6,223 nt of DNA from Minisyncoccota bacterium (GTDB lineage: Bacteria; Patescibacteriota; Minisyncoccia; SW-4-49-11): contig JAHEOE010000027.1 in the NCBI GenBank assembly GCA_018609785.1, positions 1 to 6,223 on the forward strand, read 5' to 3'. A model generated the notes under the pieces. It did not search any database, had not been told where the DNA came from, and saw only the letters and a program-made list of their open reading frames with translations. This document shows positions 5,463 through 6,223 of this stretch, in pieces; position 1 is the first letter of the stretch, and the number at the start of each line of letters is the position of its first letter. Position numbers and translations under genes: made by a program.

Positions 5463-6223
5463 GTTCACCCAACGCCTTAGTAGAGAGGACCTAAGCCGAG
5501 GACTCCAACCTAAGGAGCTCGGCTTTGGCTCTACTCATGCGGTTGATCTACTTAACCTTCGGCCTGAACAGGAGGGGCTTCAACCTTATAGCTTTCTGCG
5601 AGATCCGTTTGATGATGGAATCCCAACAGATTGGCCTTTTCCTCAGCTAGTTGAAGCGACGGACTCGCTTTATCTTCTCCAAGAAACTGCTGTTGAAAAG
5701 ATCACAGAGAGTGTTCCTTGGAGCTATACCACTCAGGACACATTAGATGCGCGTAATACCTCAAACTCGCTGGATATTCCCTTTGGAGGAAACCAATGGC
5801 AAGTGGCGCAGGCTCAAAATAGTTGGTATGCGGTTAAGGGCAATTGTGTTGTCTTTAACGTAGCTCCTGAGGCTACTTATCCGGGAGATATTAACGATGC
5901 AGTTTACGTTGACGACCAGCTCAATCCAGAAGCGGCTTGTTATCAAAAAGGCCGTTATTTCATGGGAGGCTTTACTGGAAACTTTTGGGCGGGAGAGTTG
6001 GATACTGTTATCTCAGACTGGGAATCGAACGTAGGAATCGCTACCACGCAGCGCCTAGAGCCCTCCGAAAACTGGATTGCATATGGCAGCATCGGCGGAG
6101 GGGACTTCCCGCTTTGGCTTATGCGGATTGGCTCCTCTACGCCGCCAAGCCAACTTAGCGCGAAGGACAAAATCGCTGAGGCGCTGGAGCGTAACGAGTT
6201 CGGCTTTATGCCTTTGAACGTAG
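5455..6223 (+). CDS. Putative tail hub, nozzle or DNA-stabilisation protein, N-terminal part (3' end cut by window)
   Basis: The frame is open from ATG 5455 to the window end (256 codons plus one base) with no stop. An in-frame TGA at 5437 limits upstream extension, so this ATG is the natural start; it overlaps the previous stop (ATGCGTGA). Residues 34-43 (NLRPEQEGLQ) resemble the N-R-P-x-x-x-G-L stretch near the start of gp10-like stabilisation proteins. Further on, LVEATDSLYLLQ (65-76), QWQVAQAQNSWYAVKGNCVV (114-133), ACYQKGRYFMGGF (161-173), ENWIAYGSIGGGDFPLWLM (205-223) and ERNEFGFMPL (245-254) look like repeated W/Y-rich beta blades. I associate them with large propeller-like phage tail-hub or nozzle proteins that follow the adaptor. 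Such a protein would seal the channel below the adaptor. There is no signal peptide. Codon choice differs from the capsid gene: Phe is TTT in 9 of 13. The family call is by pattern and position, so only moderate. Confidence 0.72.
   Translation, partial: MREFTQRLSREDLSRGLQPKELGFGSTHAVDLLNLRPEQEGLQPYSFLRDPFDDGIPTDWPFPQLVEATDSLYLLQETAVEKITESVPWSYTTQDTLDARNTSNSLDIPFGGNQWQVAQAQNSWYAVKGNCVVFNVAPEATYPGDINDAVYVDDQLNPEAACYQKGRYFMGGFTGNFWAGELDTVISDWESNVGIATTQRLEPSENWIAYGSIGGGDFPLWLMRIGSSTPPSQLSAKDKIAEALERNEFGFMPLNV

Noticed and set aside
5937..6158. A 73-codon + strand frame near the window end
   Set aside because: It is nested in a different phase inside the open-ended tail-hub gene, which has family-like motifs on both sides of it.

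Overview
The window looks like a piece of a tailed double-stranded DNA phage (or prophage), probably from an uncultured source. It holds nine genes, all on the + strand, packed end to end: gaps are at most 23 bases and several neighbours overlap. There are no RNA genes, transposases, integrases, CRISPR arrays or host metabolic genes. The content is a virion morphogenesis module whose protein sequences resemble phages with the SU10-type capsid (major head protein family DUF5309). Both ends are cut inside genes. Packaging genes (terminase) would be expected to the left, and further tail or fibre genes to the right.

Layout. Bases 1-1296 hold the C-terminal part of the portal protein. Bases 1280-1588 hold a small helical protein of unknown role. 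Bases 1591-2439 hold a very acidic scaffolding protein. Bases 2446-2814 hold a small acidic beta-rich protein, possibly a head decoration or head-fibre protein. Bases 2827-4125 hold the major capsid protein. Bases 4149-4340 hold a 63-residue disordered protein. Bases 4340-5032 hold the head-to-tail adaptor. Bases 5022-5462 hold an unrecognised protein with a charged helical start and a beta-rich end. Bases 5455-6223 hold the start of a large tail-hub, nozzle or stabilisation-like protein that runs off the window.

How they work together. The portal ring seeds assembly. The scaffold directs the capsid protein into a procapsid, and the small beta protein may decorate the shell. After DNA packaging, the adaptor ring docks under the portal. 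The last gene probably closes the channel and begins the tail. The order portal, scaffold, capsid, adaptor, hub follows the assembly path from head to tail.

Host hints. Base composition is near balanced by eye. Six of the eight visible start codons lack a Shine-Dalgarno sequence, and five of eight have A at position -3. That is compatible with a host of the Bacteroidota type, or with reliance on translational coupling. The proteins are acidic, which could also fit a saline habitat. Neither hint is decisive. I found no clear new biological system. The points most worth checking are the four unrecognised small proteins in the module, a duplicated end motif in the scaffold, and the unusual start-codon contexts.
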